A stretch of DNA of 64,000 nucleotides from Posidonia oceanica. Taxonomy: Eukaryota; Streptophyta; Magnoliopsida; Alismatales; Posidoniaceae. Under the pieces are notes generated by a model, which worked only from the letters and a program-made list of their open reading frames with translations, did no database searches and was not told where the DNA came from. This document shows positions 33,928-45,682 of this stretch, one piece after another; positions within the stretch are counted from its first letter, which is position 1, and each line of letters starts with the position of its first letter. The position numbers and the translations under genes are program-made. The stretch covers positions 50,230,001 to 50,294,000 of the forward strand of contig JAZBRS010000035.1 in the NCBI GenBank assembly GCA_037176725.1. The letters are read 5' to 3'.

Positions 33928-35130
33928 ATAGGTTTCCCTACTCTAGTGACCCCAGCACACTGCTCAGAGACCCTACGAGAATGGATTGGTAAGCTCACCC
34001 AAGGAGACTGCGAAAAGCTGCGTCTGTGGGGGATTCCAACCAAGCTGCTGAAGGCTGCTGATGTGGAAGTAAGCCGCCATCTTCTATGTGCCGCCGCAAG
34101 GTTCTGGAAACCGGCGCACCACGTCTTTCGCTTTGGCAGAACTGAACTTACACCCACGCTGGAAGAAGTGCGTCGGATCTGCGGTTTCTCCGAGATCATG
34201 GGGCCTCCTATCTTCATGAGGCGTGACGGATATCTCGAGGTCCTGAGCCAACTGACTGGGCTCCCTACTTGAAGCTGCCAACAAAGACTGATCTGCACCA
34301 GCGGACCTGAACCTATGCTTCGCCTAGCGCACTTTGATGATGTCATGAAGAAGCGCGTCGAACTCGGAGATGAGCTGTGGCTCCGAGGGTTTGTCATCCA
34401 CTTCCTGGGTGAGCTAATCTTTACTCATGGCCGACTGACAGTGGCCATTGAGGTTGCAGAAATAGCACTTGCTGTGGTGACCCGGCACATAGACCTGGCA
34501 CCAGTTGTTCTGGCAGAAACATACCGCGGGCTGGACCGCATCTCACATCGCTGCCACCACTTCCATGGCTACGGGGCACTTATACAAGTCTGGCTAACCG
34601 CCCACTTAGAGATGAACCTTCTGCGCCCCCAGGTGCATGCCTTTGAAGCCTACTGCAGCAGCAGTCGTGCCAGGACAGTCAAGAGCGTCAAGGAAGAATA
34701 TGACAGGCTATCAGTGCTGACCGACGACGTAGTAACCTGGCGTATCATTCCCTCTGTGGCCGAGCCATTCACTGTCTTTTTCAGCGCGCGCGACACACGA
34801 CTGATTGTACTACCAGGATTCACTGCGGGTGTGGAATACCACCCTATCAGGGTTATGCGCCAGTTTGGCTTCCGACAGGACGCCTTTGTTGACAGCACAG
34901 CACCCAAGCTTCTGCAGACATACCCTCTTAGCACGACTGCCCCAACAAAGAAGCTGGCCAATCTGATGCAGCATGGAGTGCGATCAACAGACATCGCAGC
35001 TGCAAGAGGTGTAGGATGTACCCCTGAGTACCTGACCGAGGTCCAAGAGCTCTGGCCCATCAATGAAATCCCGCCAGACGGCCCCCTGTTCCCCGACTCC
35101 AGGCAGTCAAAGAAGGCCCGAACCGGCTAG
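33928..35130 (+). pseudogene. Accessory DUF7745/plant-mobile-domain-like ORF (element B), one stop
   Basis: Aligns end to end with A's 400-codon protein, with many synonymous-looking and conservative differences. The codon equivalent to A's ATG is ATA here, and a TGA at 34,270-34,272 splits the frame after T-G-L-P-T. Otherwise frame 1 is open to the TAG at 35,128-35,130. The motif F-R-F-G-R-T-E-L-T-P-T-L-E-E-V lies at about 34,127-34,172 (HVFRFG). The C-terminus is basic as in A. Function is unknown; PMD-type domains are known both in plant transposons and in host silencing-pathway proteins. Confidence 0.75.
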
Positions 35131-35560
35131 GGCACTTATGCAGCTACTATGTAGTTTCTTTTCAAGTTATGCTGTATCTTTTGGCCTGACACAGGCATGT
35201 AATCAACAGTTCCTTCAATGCAAAAGCGTTTTCTGCTATCTGCTTGCACCTCATGACTACTTAATGCATTGCATAAATATTGGCAACCTCATCTTAAGCC
35301 TCTGGCCAGACTTGCAGCCAACACAACGTAGGAAAGTCCTCAGCAGCCAATCCGGAGTCCAGAATCTCTGCAGACCCGCGCCGGCAAGCCGAGCCATCCA
35401 GCGTCCCCAGCGAGTCATCATCTGCGGGCTGGCACCCCCAACTGCTCGGCAATAGGTCCGTCAACCTGTCATCATCTTTGGGCTGGTACCCCAAACTACT
35501 CGTCTGACAAACACGACAGCTTTGTCTTCATCCTCTGCTTTCGATGCCAAGGATGCGCTA
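35131..35560 (+). other. Start of 3' untranslated region of element B
   Basis: No gene seen. From about 35,420 the covarying-hairpin units begin: G-C-T-G-G-C-A-C type units, GGTACCCCAAACTACTC (35,484) and GACAAA...TTTGTC (35,505-35,525). Confidence 0.65.
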
Positions 35561-35565
35561 GCCAA

Positions 35566-35592
35566 CCCCTGGTATCATCCTGATACCAGGGG
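35566..35592 (+). other. Perfect 12-bp-stem hairpin in the 3' region (element B)
   Basis: Arms CCCCTGGTATCA and TGATACCAGGGG with loop TCC. Identical in element orientation to A's hairpin at 9070-9096. A second half-copy 'ccccttggtatcatt' follows at about 35,605. Confidence 0.85.
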
Positions 35593-35689
35593 CATCATTT
35601 GATCGCCCCTTGGTATCATTCTCCCTCTCTTTCCCCTGTGATATTCCTGGTATAATGGGATGATTCGCTCTCGCGAAACCCATTCATTT

Positions 35690-36250
35690 GCCGGTCGATA
35701 AGTCCGATATCTTATCATCTCTTTCCCTTTGCCGGCCGATAAGTCCGATATCTTATCATCTCTCATCATTCCCTCACCCCCTCTTTGCCAGCCGATAAGT
35801 CCGATATCTTATCATCTCTCATCATTCCCTCACCCCCTCTTTGTCGGCCGATAAGTCCGATATCTTATCATCTCTCATCATTCCCTCATCCCCTCTTTGC
35901 CGGCCGATAAGTCCGATATCTTATCATCTCTCATCATTCCCTCATCCCCTCTTTGCTGGCCGATAAGTCCGATATCTTATCATCTCTTATCATCCCCTCA
36001 CCCCCTCTTTGTCGGCCGATAAGTCCGATATTTTATCATCTCTCATCATTCCCTCACCCCCTCTTTGCCGACCGATAAGTCCGATATCTTATCATTTCTC
36101 ATCATTCCCTCATCCCCTCTTTGCCGGCCGATAAGTCCGATATCTTATCATCTCTCATCATTCCCTCATCTCCTCTTTGCCGGCCGATAAGTCCGATATC
36201 TTATCATCTCTTTCCCTCTGCCGGCCGATAAGTCCGATATCTTATCAATT
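35690..36250 (+). repeat. Tandem array of about 56-bp units (about 11 copies)
   Basis: Each unit contains GGCCGATAAGTCCGATATC followed by TTATCATCTC and usually ATCATTCCCTCACCCCCTC. The core GATAAG-8 nt-CTTATC is an inverted repeat kept in nearly every copy. Spacing shrinks to about 40 bp at the array ends. Confidence 0.9.
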
Positions 36251-36254
36251 CTCT

Positions 36255-36355
36255 CCTTTTTCTTATCAATATCAATCATCAATCTCTCCTTTTTCTTATC
36301 AATCAATCAATCAATCACTCTTTTTCTTATCAATCATCAATCTCTCCTTTTTCTT

Positions 36356-36387
<32 letters not shown>

Positions 36388-36392
36388 CTGCT
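36255..36392 (+). repeat. (ATCA)n/(AATC)n microsatellite region
   Basis: Runs of ATCAATCAATC interspersed with TCTCTCCTTTTTCTTATC repeats. Confidence 0.9.
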
Positions 36393-37385
36393 CTTTCCGG
36401 TTGATAGGACCGTAAACTATCATCTTGGGCCGATCCCCGATCTGGCTCGCAGTTGTGTTATACGGCTGACATCCAGTAACTGTCCCTCGTAATTGCAGCT
36501 TCCAGTTGATAGGACTGTAAACTATCATTCTCTGGCTGATGATCAAAAACTCATCCTTGGCTGATACCCAAAACTATCACTTGCAATTACGTTATACGGC
36601 TGACATCCAGTAACTGTCCCTTGCAATTGCAGCTACCAGTTGATAGGACTGTAAACTATCGCTCCAGTTGATAGGACTGTAAACTATCGTTCCAGTTGAT
36701 AGGACTGTAAACTATCGCTCCGGTTGATAGGACCGTAAACTATCACCTGCAATTGCATTATACGGCTGATAACCAGTAACTATCCCTCATGATTGCGCTT
36801 TCCAGTTGATAGGACTGTAAACTATCACTTCCAGTTGATAGGACTGTAAACTATCGTTCCAGTTGATAGGACTGTAAACTATCGCTCCAGTTGATAGGAC
36901 TGTAAACTATCACTCGCAATCATGTTATACGGCTGATATCCAGTAACTATCCCTCGCAAATGCCCCTTTTCAGTTGATAGGACTGTAAACTATCGCTCCA
37001 GTTGATAGGCCTGTAAACTATCGCTCCGGTTGATAGGACCATAAACTATCATTCTCTGGCATTTGCGTTATACGGCTGATACCCAGTAACTATCCCTCAT
37101 GCTTTGTGCTTTCTAGTCGATAGGACTGTAAACTATCGCTTCCAGTTGATAGGACTGTAAACTATCGCTCCAGTTGATAGGCCTGTAAACTATCGCTTCC
37201 GGTTGATAGGACCATAAACTATCCTGCACAACCATGTTATACGGTTGATATCTAGTAACTATCACTCACAACTGCTTCCGGTTGATAGGACCGTAAACTA
37301 TCACTCCCGGTTGATAGGTCCGTAAACTATCACTCCTGGTTGATAGGACCGTAAACTATCCGGTCGATAAGCCCGACATCTTATC
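36393..37385 (+). repeat. Hairpin-unit tandem array, 3' region of element B
   Basis: Units of GTTGATAGGACTGTAAAC + TATCG type, interspersed with TTATACGGCTGATATCCAG + TAACTATCC type. The second type appears as GACATCCAGTAACTGTCC (about 36,468; 36,600) and as GATA...TATC forms (about 36,769; 36,935; 37,077; 37,235), never mixed. This is the counterpart of A 7377-8500. Confidence 0.9.
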
Positions 37386-37915
37386 ACCCTCTTTGCGCGA
37401 CCTTGTCCCAGGAAGGCAAAGTCCCGCATCCCCTCGCGATAGGAGAGCCATGCCTCTCCCCTCGCACTTCTTTTGCTAGCTTGCTCCCCGGGCGGGGACA
37501 AGCTGCACTCTTTTCTTTCTCGTGTATTTGTCGCGCAAGTTTGGCCTACCTGCCAGATCCTTGCGCCACAATCGCGCCTTCCTTTTAGCATTTCTTTTGC
37601 ATCATCTCTGCACCTTCATTGCTAGCATTACATATCAGTCTAACATCATCAGTATCATCTGCACCGCATCAGCATTCTTATCTATACTAACTTTTGCACT
37701 AACATTTGCATTGCACCTGCACTAACATGCATTGTATGCATTGCATTTCACCCATCTGCATTTGCACGCATTCGCATTATGCATTACGGCAACGAGCTAC
37801 GACGTTCGGTGTATCTGCCGAATAAGTAACTCACGCTAATAGCAAATCTTTTGGCTCTCCGGTCAAATGGGGCGTCTTCTCAACCCTGAGCAGCGGTCTC
37901 GGTCCCCTTGACCTT
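37386..37915 (+). other. 3' untranslated region of element B next to the PPT
   Basis: Homologous to A 6932-7376 and C 53,100-53,450. Rich in TTGCAT/ATTTGCA words at 37,590-37,790. Includes 'accctgagcagcgg' and 'tcggtccccttg' just before the PPT. No gene seen. Confidence 0.7.
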
Positions 37916-37932
37916 GCTCAGGGAGGGGCATC
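37916..37932 (+). other. Polypurine tract of element B
   Basis: GCTCAGGGAGGGGCATC directly before the LTR. Same 17-mer as in A and before the family-2 LTR. Confidence 0.92.
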
Positions 37933-40900
37933 TGTTGACACACCATTTCGACAAGGCTGAATTGGAAGGTCTCTCTGGCGGCTAGGAAAAAAACCAAAAT
38001 TACGCCTTTCTCTCCACCCTTCCTTTCAAATCAAAACTCCACCTCAAACCCCAAAACCAAACCTAGAACCACACCCATTTTCTAACTCAGAAAACCACCC
38101 CAAAACCCTCTCAAAACCTTACCATGAAACCATCCAAGACCTTACCCTAAAACCATCCAAACCCAAGTCCAAATCCACACCTCTCCCTCTCTCTTTCCCT
38201 CCAAAACAAGCCCAAACTCAACCTAGGATTACACTCCTTTCCCGAACCCAAAAACTAACCAAAAACCATAGGAAAACTCACCATCCCTGACTTAACAAAC
38301 CCACCAAAAATCCTAGAAACTTTCAAACCAAAGCCACTCCTAAAAACCCTAGGAAACTTAGGCAAAACTATCCCTTTTCTACACCTCAAAACCCTTCCAA
38401 AACTTTCTCAAAACCAACCCAAAATCCTAGGTCGCACACTAGAGACCTTAGACTACACACCCACCAAATTTCACTCCTTTTTGAAACCTCTAAGACCTCC
38501 ATTTACCCAAATTATCCTTTTCTCTCTCCTGGATTATTCTTTTCTCTCTCCTCTCTCTCTCTTGATTATCATCCTTCTTTTCACCTACTTTTCTCCCTCT
38601 TTTTTGTCTGGCTGTGGGCCCCCTTGTACTTCTATCTGTTCTCAACCTTATTCCTATTTTTATCTTATTTTTACCATTTTCTTTGATTTTCAAAAAATTG
38701 CTTTCCTTCAACTCCTCTCTTTCTTATTTATTCCTCCATTTCTCCCTTTTCCTCTCCTTTCCAATTTCCTCCTCTCTTCTCTTACTAATCTTTTAAAAAC
38801 CTTTGAAAACCTTTAAAAACTCTAAAACAAAAGAAAAACAAATCAAAATCCTAAAAAAGAAGTAATTAAAAACTTGAACAGACAATCAAAAACAAGAACC
38901 TAACTAAATCCAATTAAAAAAGGAAATTGAGAATGTAATCTAAAAAATGCAAAACAAACAAAAAGAAAATGCTATAAAATCAAAGAAAAACCAAGATATA
39001 ATCAAAACAAGCTAGAGTAAAAACCCTACTAAAAACAACCAAAAAAAAAACGAACCCTAAAAAAGAAGAAAGCAATTAAGAGCATTAAGACAAGTAATTA
39101 ATTAAAGAACACTTAACAAATCTAAAAGCAAACAATCAAAAATTTAAAAACACTTAATTAAACAAGAAAAACTTAACTAAAAAATATTAAAAGAATTCAA
39201 CAAACAAAATCAAATTTAAAACAAGACTTAAACAAAATCCTAAAAAAGATTAAAATCAAAGGCTAAAACTCACCCTAATTAATTTAAAAACAATCTTTAA
39301 AAAGCCTAATAAAAAATCCCAAAGACTTAACAAGAAAAACATAACTAAAAGACAATTTAAAAACTTAACAAACATTTAAACAAAATCAAAAACCATTTAA
39401 AGAAAACTCAAAATCCTAATCAAAACTAAAACTCTTTAATCCTAATTAACTAATTAAAAACAATCATTCAAAAAACCTAATTAAAATCCTAACCTAAACA
39501 CAACCGTCCTAAAAACTCTTCCCATCCTTTTCTATTTTTATTTTATTTTTATTTTTTTTTTATTTTTATTTCCTTCTTTCTTTTCTACCTTTCTTTTCCA
39601 TTTCTTTTTCCTCTCTTCCTTTTGGTCCAAGCCCACAACCCATTCCTCCCTTTCCCCTTCATTTTCTTTTTTTTTTCTTCTTCTCTACTGTGCAGCCCAC
39701 GGCCCACGGCCCATGCACCTTCCCCTCCTCTTTCCCTCCTTCTCTTCTTCTTCTTCTTCTTCTTCTTCCATTCTTCTCCCTCTCTCTCAACCTGCAAACG
39801 ACAACACCTCTCCCTCATTGGTTTTTTTTTTCAAACCTTCACCTGACAGCCACCTTGACTTCCCAGCACTCCCCACTACCCACGACCTCCATCACCACCT
39901 TGCCCTGTGGCCTGAAATCAAGGACAAAGACCCATGCCCTCTCCCATTGACCATTGAAACCATCAGACTTTGAAGGAACAAAAATTGAGATTTTGGATCC
40001 AAAAAAGGGGTTCGGCTTACACACCTGAAAACACCAAGTCTCCAGCTCTCTCACCCTTCTTCCAGAACCCAAAAACACCCTGAATCCTTCCCGGAATCGA
40101 CCTCCAAAGCCTTCAGCACCCAACACCTTCCAGACTGACCATCTCCATTGAAAATCCACCACCACGAGCCTCCTAAAATCCTAGGACCTTGCCATCAGAC
40201 TCACCAAGCAACCACCTTCCCGAGCCACCCAAAATCGCATCCTGAAACCTCCCACACTCCTCACAATCCACTACAAACACTTGGGTCCCTTTTTTGCCCA
40301 AAAACTTCAAACCTCCATAACTTCCTCCACACTCAGTGGAATCCACTTCCGTTTCCTCCCACGCACTCCCCAGACAACCACCTAGCCGCCCGTACCCTTG
40401 GCTCGGCCTGGAACGCCGCACAACGCCGCATCCACCTCGGCCTCCACAGGCAGAGCTCTGTTGAACCAGATCTCGCTCCGGGCTGTAGAACGCGCTCCTG
40501 ATTGCTCCGTCATCTTCCTTGGATATCCGGCGACGCCCCCGAACCTCCCCCGCACCAGTAGCCGCCGCCCTCCGCCGTCCCCACTTCCCTCCGGCCGGCC
40601 GAAATCCTCCTGGATGGGTGGCCTCCTCCAGCGCGCGTGAGGGGTGAAGCAAGCCTCCACCGGATTCTCCTCTTCTCCCTCTTGCTCCTCGGCCTTTCCC
40701 TGAGGGTTTTCATCGCCTGTGTCGCCCGCACGACCTTGCCGAAGTCATCATCTTCTCCGACGCCGGCCACCCCCGCAGCAGCCGTCGCGCGCCGTCCGGT
40801 CGCCCCACGCTCCGCCGCAAGCCTCCACAGCCTCCGTCGCACCCCGCCGCTCACTCCCCACGCTCCGCCGCCCCGCACAGCCCCTTCTCCGCCGGTCCAG

Positions 40901-43560
40901 ACCAACCGCCGGCGAACCTCCGGCCGTCTTCCCCACTGTAAGTCCACTGTTTCATTTTTTTTTTTTTCAGTAACATTAGCTTAATTTACTTGCATTGCAT
41001 TCATGTCATATTAAGTTTTTAATATTGCGTTTAGGTCCTGATCAGTTAAGATTTGTGTTATGCTGATTTAAAATCATATTAAATTGCAATAAATGTCCAC
41101 ATTCTTGCATATTTGCACTGTCATCCACTTACTGTTCATGTTCTTTAGTTGCCTTTTAATTAAAGTCCTGCATGTTTCTTTTATTGCATGATGGTCCTTT
41201 GTTGTTGTGATCCTAGTTGTACTACTTTAAATTTAGTCCAGTAAGTTGCCATATTTGCATATCAGTCCAATCTTGGTTCAACATGGCTTGCTATGCTTTA
41301 TTGTTTGCCCCAGCATGTTTTTATTTTTGCAATTAGGTCCTTTAGATGTTAAATGCCATTTAAATGCTTGCTGTTATCTTATTAAATTGCTGTTAAGTCC
41401 TGATCTTTGCATTATTTGCATGTTGGTCCCTTGATCTGTTATCATGTATTCTGCTTGCATCCTTCATTCACTGCATTGCATGCTTAGCTCTTGCTTCTTG
41501 ATTTTGCACATAGGTCCTTTGCATCATGCATGGCATGTATTTAGCTCGCATTTTCCTTACAAAATTGCATTTCAACCCCTGCATGTTTTAAAATTGCATA
41601 TAGGTCCTCCATATGATTGCAAAGCCTATTCTAGTGCATGTTTACCTTATTAGGTTGCATTTTGAACCCTACATCTTGCAAAATTGCATCCAGACCCCTA
41701 CGCTTTCAAAAATCTTGCATAAAAGGCCTCGAACTTTTCAAAATCTTTGCATTTAGACCCCTATTCTTTCAAAAATTGCATTTAAGTCCCTAATTTTCTG
41801 AAAAATTATCCTTAGGTCTTTTCTTGCATTTTGCATGCATTGCACTCATGCGTTCTTGCATTTTTGCATTCCGTGCACACACTTAAGTGTCATTAGCTCC
41901 CATTCACAGGGGAGGACCTGTTTGCACACCCCTAGGACCTCCTGTACACTTAGATCTATTCTTCTCCCCTGTTCTGGCCCCTCTGCCTTGGAGCTGCGAT
42001 ATCTTCCGATCCGGCCGTTGGATCTTCTCAACCAAGCTGCCTGGACGACCCCGGCGGAGCGCTCTTCAGCATGGACCAAACAGATCTCAGATCAAGCTTC
42101 AGATTTCCCAAGTAAGTCCTCCTGAACCCCTGCACAGCACTCATTTGCATACCATTTGCATTGCATGCATCGTTTTCGCTTTCTGTTTCCTCGAACATGT
42201 AGAACAGGACTTCCTCCTCTTATCTATCAGCTCTGCTCCCCTTTTTCGCGTATTCCCAGGTGCTTTGTGTTGTGTTTCCCCTAGATTCACCACTAATTAC
42301 AACTTTCTTTCCCCTTTTTCACGATCTGATCGCACTGCGAGCTTTGGGCAGCGTGCGAGAAGTATCGTGGGACGGTTTAGTGGGAAACTGTTGCAAAATG
42401 GAGGTAATCCTTCCACTTGCTTATTCTCCCCATTGTAGGTCTTCACACCTACTCTGCGTGGCCCTCAAACAGTGTCTGTTCTCACACATGCACTGTTTGC
42501 TTCTCCTTTCGCTTTTCTTATCCTCTCTCTTTGCATTTGCATCTGCATGGTTTTGCCGAGGTTTTATTCCGTCGCTTTTGGCACTGTTTTGCGTGCCACT
42601 TTGCTTTCTCGCACTGTTTTGCGTGCCTGCTTTGCTTTTGGCACCGTTTCGCGTGCCCGCTTTGCTTTTGGCACCGTTTTGCGTGCTCGCTTTGCTTTTG
42701 GCACCGTTTCGCGTGCCTGCTTCGCTTTTGGCACCGTTTCGCGAGCCCGCTTCGCTTTTGGCACCGTTTTGCGTGCCCGGCTCGCTTTTGGCACCGTTTT
42801 ACGTGCCCGCCTTGCCTTTTGCACCGTTTTGCGTGTCGATCTTGTTTTCTTGCACCGTTTTGCGTGCCGCCCTCATTTCTTGCATTATCTTGCGTGCTTT
42901 ACGTCGTTTTCTCTTGCATGTCGCTTGCATTGCTTGGTTTTACCGTCGTTTTGCTTTTTTGCTTGCATTTGCATGTAGGGCAGTGATGCTTACTGTCTGG
43001 AGTTCTCACGAGCCAGGTTTTGCCCGATTCGGAACACAGACAGCGTTGCTGAGCACTTAGACTGCACGTTTACTTTCCTGCATTGCATCCCACCACTTAG
43101 AGCACACCTTTAAGCATTCATTCAGGCATTCATTGGCATTTAGGCATTCAAACCTGCATTTCCCTGCATATGCGAGCGTAAGCCTAGAAAGACCGATTCT
43201 CGGGCGTGTCGGGGGTGCCTAACACCTTCCCCACGCGTAACAGGAGTCCTTGCCTAGTCTTTTGGCCCGCATTGACCATATCGCCCTTATCCTAGGCATG
43301 AGTCATCTCATTTGCATTCATTTGCATTTGTTTTCCTTCGCATTGCTTTGCTTTGCATTTGTTGCTTGGTTTTGCGTGTTAATTCACGCATTTCCCCCGG
43401 TTTTCCTTGTCTCCCGATAATAGACACGGTGGCGACTCTGAATTGTCTTATCTTCTTCTTTTCTTATCTTTTCTCCTCTGTTTTAAGTGTTTTCGAGTTG
43501 AGCCCTCCTCCTCGGACATCGCCGCTAATAGTAAGCCTGATTCTGATTGGGATTACTACA
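37933..43560 (+). repeat. 3' LTR of element B (5.63 kb)
   Basis: Starts TGTTGACACACCATTTCGAC and ends GGGATTACTACA. Same order as A's LTR: AT-rich outer part (38,800-39,540), purine/pyrimidine and GC-rich part (39,700-40,940), TTGCAT + AGGTCC word zone (41,030-41,860), shared block (41,900-42,110), minisatellite (42,575-42,890), terminal block with GGTGGCGACTCT (about 43,430). It lacks a 45-bp stretch near the end that A has. The target duplication would be ATAGG at 43,561 if B's left end could be seen. Confidence 0.94.
42575..42890 (+). repeat. LTR minisatellite of 30-bp units (B LTR)
   Basis: About ten units of GGCACCGTTTTGCGTGCC + GCTTTGCTTTT type. Same 30-bp unit as A's array but only about a third of its length. 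Open frames across it (42,260-43,060) are period-30 artefacts. Confidence 0.9.
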
Positions 43561-44050
43561 ATAGGATTCGAAGATGTCGAAACCTCAAGGGTCTTCTCCC
43601 TCACTACTGTCCTCTCTGAGTCTAGCTCCACCCTAGAGGATCCTTTTGATCCCATCGGTGCAATTTCCTTCACCCACTTTTCCTAGCTTGTCTGAGGGAT
43701 GCTTGGAGATGCAGTCGCAGCGCCGACCACAAACCCAACCACAGCACCATCTAGGTTTGCATCACCTCCAACCCTACCAGCTCTAGTGCTCCCTACACAG
43801 CCATCCGTTGCTCCAGCAACTCCAGTGCTCCCTGCACTGCTGACACAGACCCCGCTGACAGCGCCAGCAGCATAGGAGTGGATCCAGCACCTCCTTCCTG
43901 AGGTTGCTGACAGGTAAGTCCCTCTTATCTCTCCTTTGATTTCTGCATCATCTATCCTTTATTTCCGTTTTTGTTTTGCGTTTTCTCGCCTAACGAAAAA
44001 ACATAAAAATTATAAAAATCACCAAAAACCCAAAAAGACATGCATTCCTT
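43561..44050 (+). other. Unassigned Pro/Ala-rich stretch right of element B
   Basis: Sequence into which B's right end abuts. It contains a short Met-initiated frame from 43,574 (M-S-K-P-Q-G-S-S-P, stops after about 20 codons) and an Ala/Pro/Thr-rich reading stretch at 43,710-43,870 ending ...A-P-A-A-stop-E-W-I-Q-H-L-L-P-E-V. It looks like a decayed, Pro-rich gag N-terminus or leader of another element. I do not recognise the family. Confidence 0.35.
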
Positions 44051-44054
44051 CTTT

Positions 44055-44305
44055 TCATCTGAGCTGGCAGCCTTAACTGCTCGACGATAAGTCCGTCAAC
44101 ATGTCATCCAGGCTGGCAGCCTTAACTGCTCAGTGATAAGTCTGTCAACTTGTCATTCGGGATGGCAGCCCTAATTGCTTGGTTGATGCCCATCAAAGTG
44201 TCTATCCGGGCTGATAGCCCTAACTATCTGGCGATGGGTCCGTCAACTCATCACCGGGCTGGCAGCCCTAACTGCTCGGCGATAGGTCCATCAACTTATC
44301 ATCTT
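44055..44305 (+). repeat. Hairpin-unit repeats (remnant C, part 1)
   Basis: About five units: GGCTGGCAGCCCTAACTGC + TCGGCGATAGGTCCGTCAAC and variants with GATAG/CTATC. Loop CCCTAA is constant while stems vary (GCAG/CTGC, GATAG/CTATC). Confidence 0.85.
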
Positions 44306-45680
44306 TGCACATATCTATCACTTCTTGCATGCATGTACATATCATTTTAGGCAACCTCGAAGACCAGAAAACACAAAAAAATAAAAAAAAATCAAAAACA
44401 TGTTTTCCTTTCTAATGGTTTCCTCCTTTATGTTTTCCTAAAGCAAAAACCATAAAAAACACAAAAACAACAAAAATCCAAAAACATGTGTAAAACCCAC
44501 AAAGCACATAAGCATTTGCATAATCCCAAAAAACCTAGCTTTGAACAACAAGCAGCGTCAAGAGCGTACCAAGCATCAGCGTCTCAGGCAGAACTCACCC
44601 GAGCAGTGCCATCTCTTTGCATGTGGCCACAGTGTGAGACTTAGAGCAGAATAGAGCATCTCGTTGAGCTCAACACTCCCAAAGCGAGATCCACCCTATC
44701 AAGAGAGTCCACAGACATGGAGAGGACCAAAGCAGAGCAGAGCATAGCCAGAGGCTGTCTGTACGCATTGCAAAGGCTGAGGGTGTATGCCGACCAGTCA
44801 AACTCTTAACACCTCATCCGGGACCGCTACCTCAAGAGGGTGAAGACATGCATATCCAAAAGAATAAAGATCATGTGAGCAAAAAAATATGATCACAAGA
44901 TATGCATGTTGGGCATAAAAGAAAATTGAAGAAAGAAGTTGAAGAAAGATGGCGCCCATGAGACGAGTGACTCGGACAAGCATCGAAGCCCCCTCAACTC
45001 TCAATGCCAAGCACCACCGTCAACTGCACGGGAAACATTATTAGGAGGACCTGGCCCCACCCTCCGAGCGCAGCAGCACACTCCAATCCCTTGTGCAGAC
45101 AACAGCTCTACCTCCCTGGCAGGCTAGATGCAACTCTAGTCACTCATGAGGGAAAAAGAAACATCTACCCAAGAGCGTCAAAAGCGGTAGTCTATCCCTG
45201 AGGAATTAAGACGGAGGCTATGAAGCTACATCCAACGCTTCTGCTACCAACATGCAGCCAAAGGCTATACTCTGCAAAGCTAAGGCCTCATCCTGAACCA
45301 AGAGTGAGAATGAGAGCCACCAACCACAACTCGGCATGGCGTTGCTCGAGGATCGAGATCTCCTGAATCAGGAAATGCAGAAGCATCCTCTCGGCATCAG
45401 CTGCTTTGAATCTTAAGCCACAAAAAAAATGCATGCATAATAATTTATCTTCCCATCTCCCTGTTTTCGAAAATCGGAGTCAAGGACGAGCACTTTTTGC
45501 CTGACCTCGCTCAGAGACTTTGCGCCTTTTCAAAATTTTGGACGCCCATCGCGTTGGGTAGGTCCTTGATGACCGGCATGTTCCATCATTTGTCACCCCG
45601 TGACGCTACATCGCATGCCCGCTTTGAGACTATTGCACACCTACCACGATGGGTCCCCGTTTTTTCTCTGCATACATTCC
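44306..45680 (+). other. Unassigned interior of remnant C
   Basis: Bases 44,340-44,520 are A-rich with AAAAACACAAAAA words. Bases 44,521-45,420 are mixed-composition sequence with no frame over about 65 codons and no recognised domain. Bases 45,470-45,660 contain 'tgacctcgctcagagac' and 'gatgaccggcatg' text. Probably part of an older Tat element's 3' region, inferred only from the flanking repeats. Confidence 0.4.
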
Positions 45681-45682
45681 TT

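Larger units (their letters stand above)
1..43560 (+). mobile_element. Element B: Tat-lineage Ty3/gypsy LTR retrotransposon, partial, split by element A
   Basis: Seen: leader and gag start (1-1183), then the 23-kb element A, then the rest of gag, protease, RT, two RNase H domains, integrase, an accessory ORF, a repeat-rich 3' region, a PPT and a 3' LTR ending at 43,560. The 5' LTR and about 0.7 kb of leader, judged against element A, lie left of base 1. Without the insert the complete element would be about 26-27 kb, at the upper end for plant LTR elements. The coding region has about ten nonsense codons and three small frameshifts, so it is non-functional. Inferred: it was already resident when element A entered its gag. 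Confidence 0.93.

Noticed and set aside
35690..37385. CRISPR-like regular repeats
   Set aside because: Repeat and 'spacer' are both repeated, the context is a plant retrotransposon, and unit length varies. These are tandem 3' UTR repeats.
42260..43060. 266-codon ORF in B's LTR (and 50,981-51,655 in the solo LTR)
   Set aside because: Spans the 30-bp minisatellite and conserved LTR block; a repeat-driven frame with Cys/Phe/Ala repeats and no homology to a known domain.
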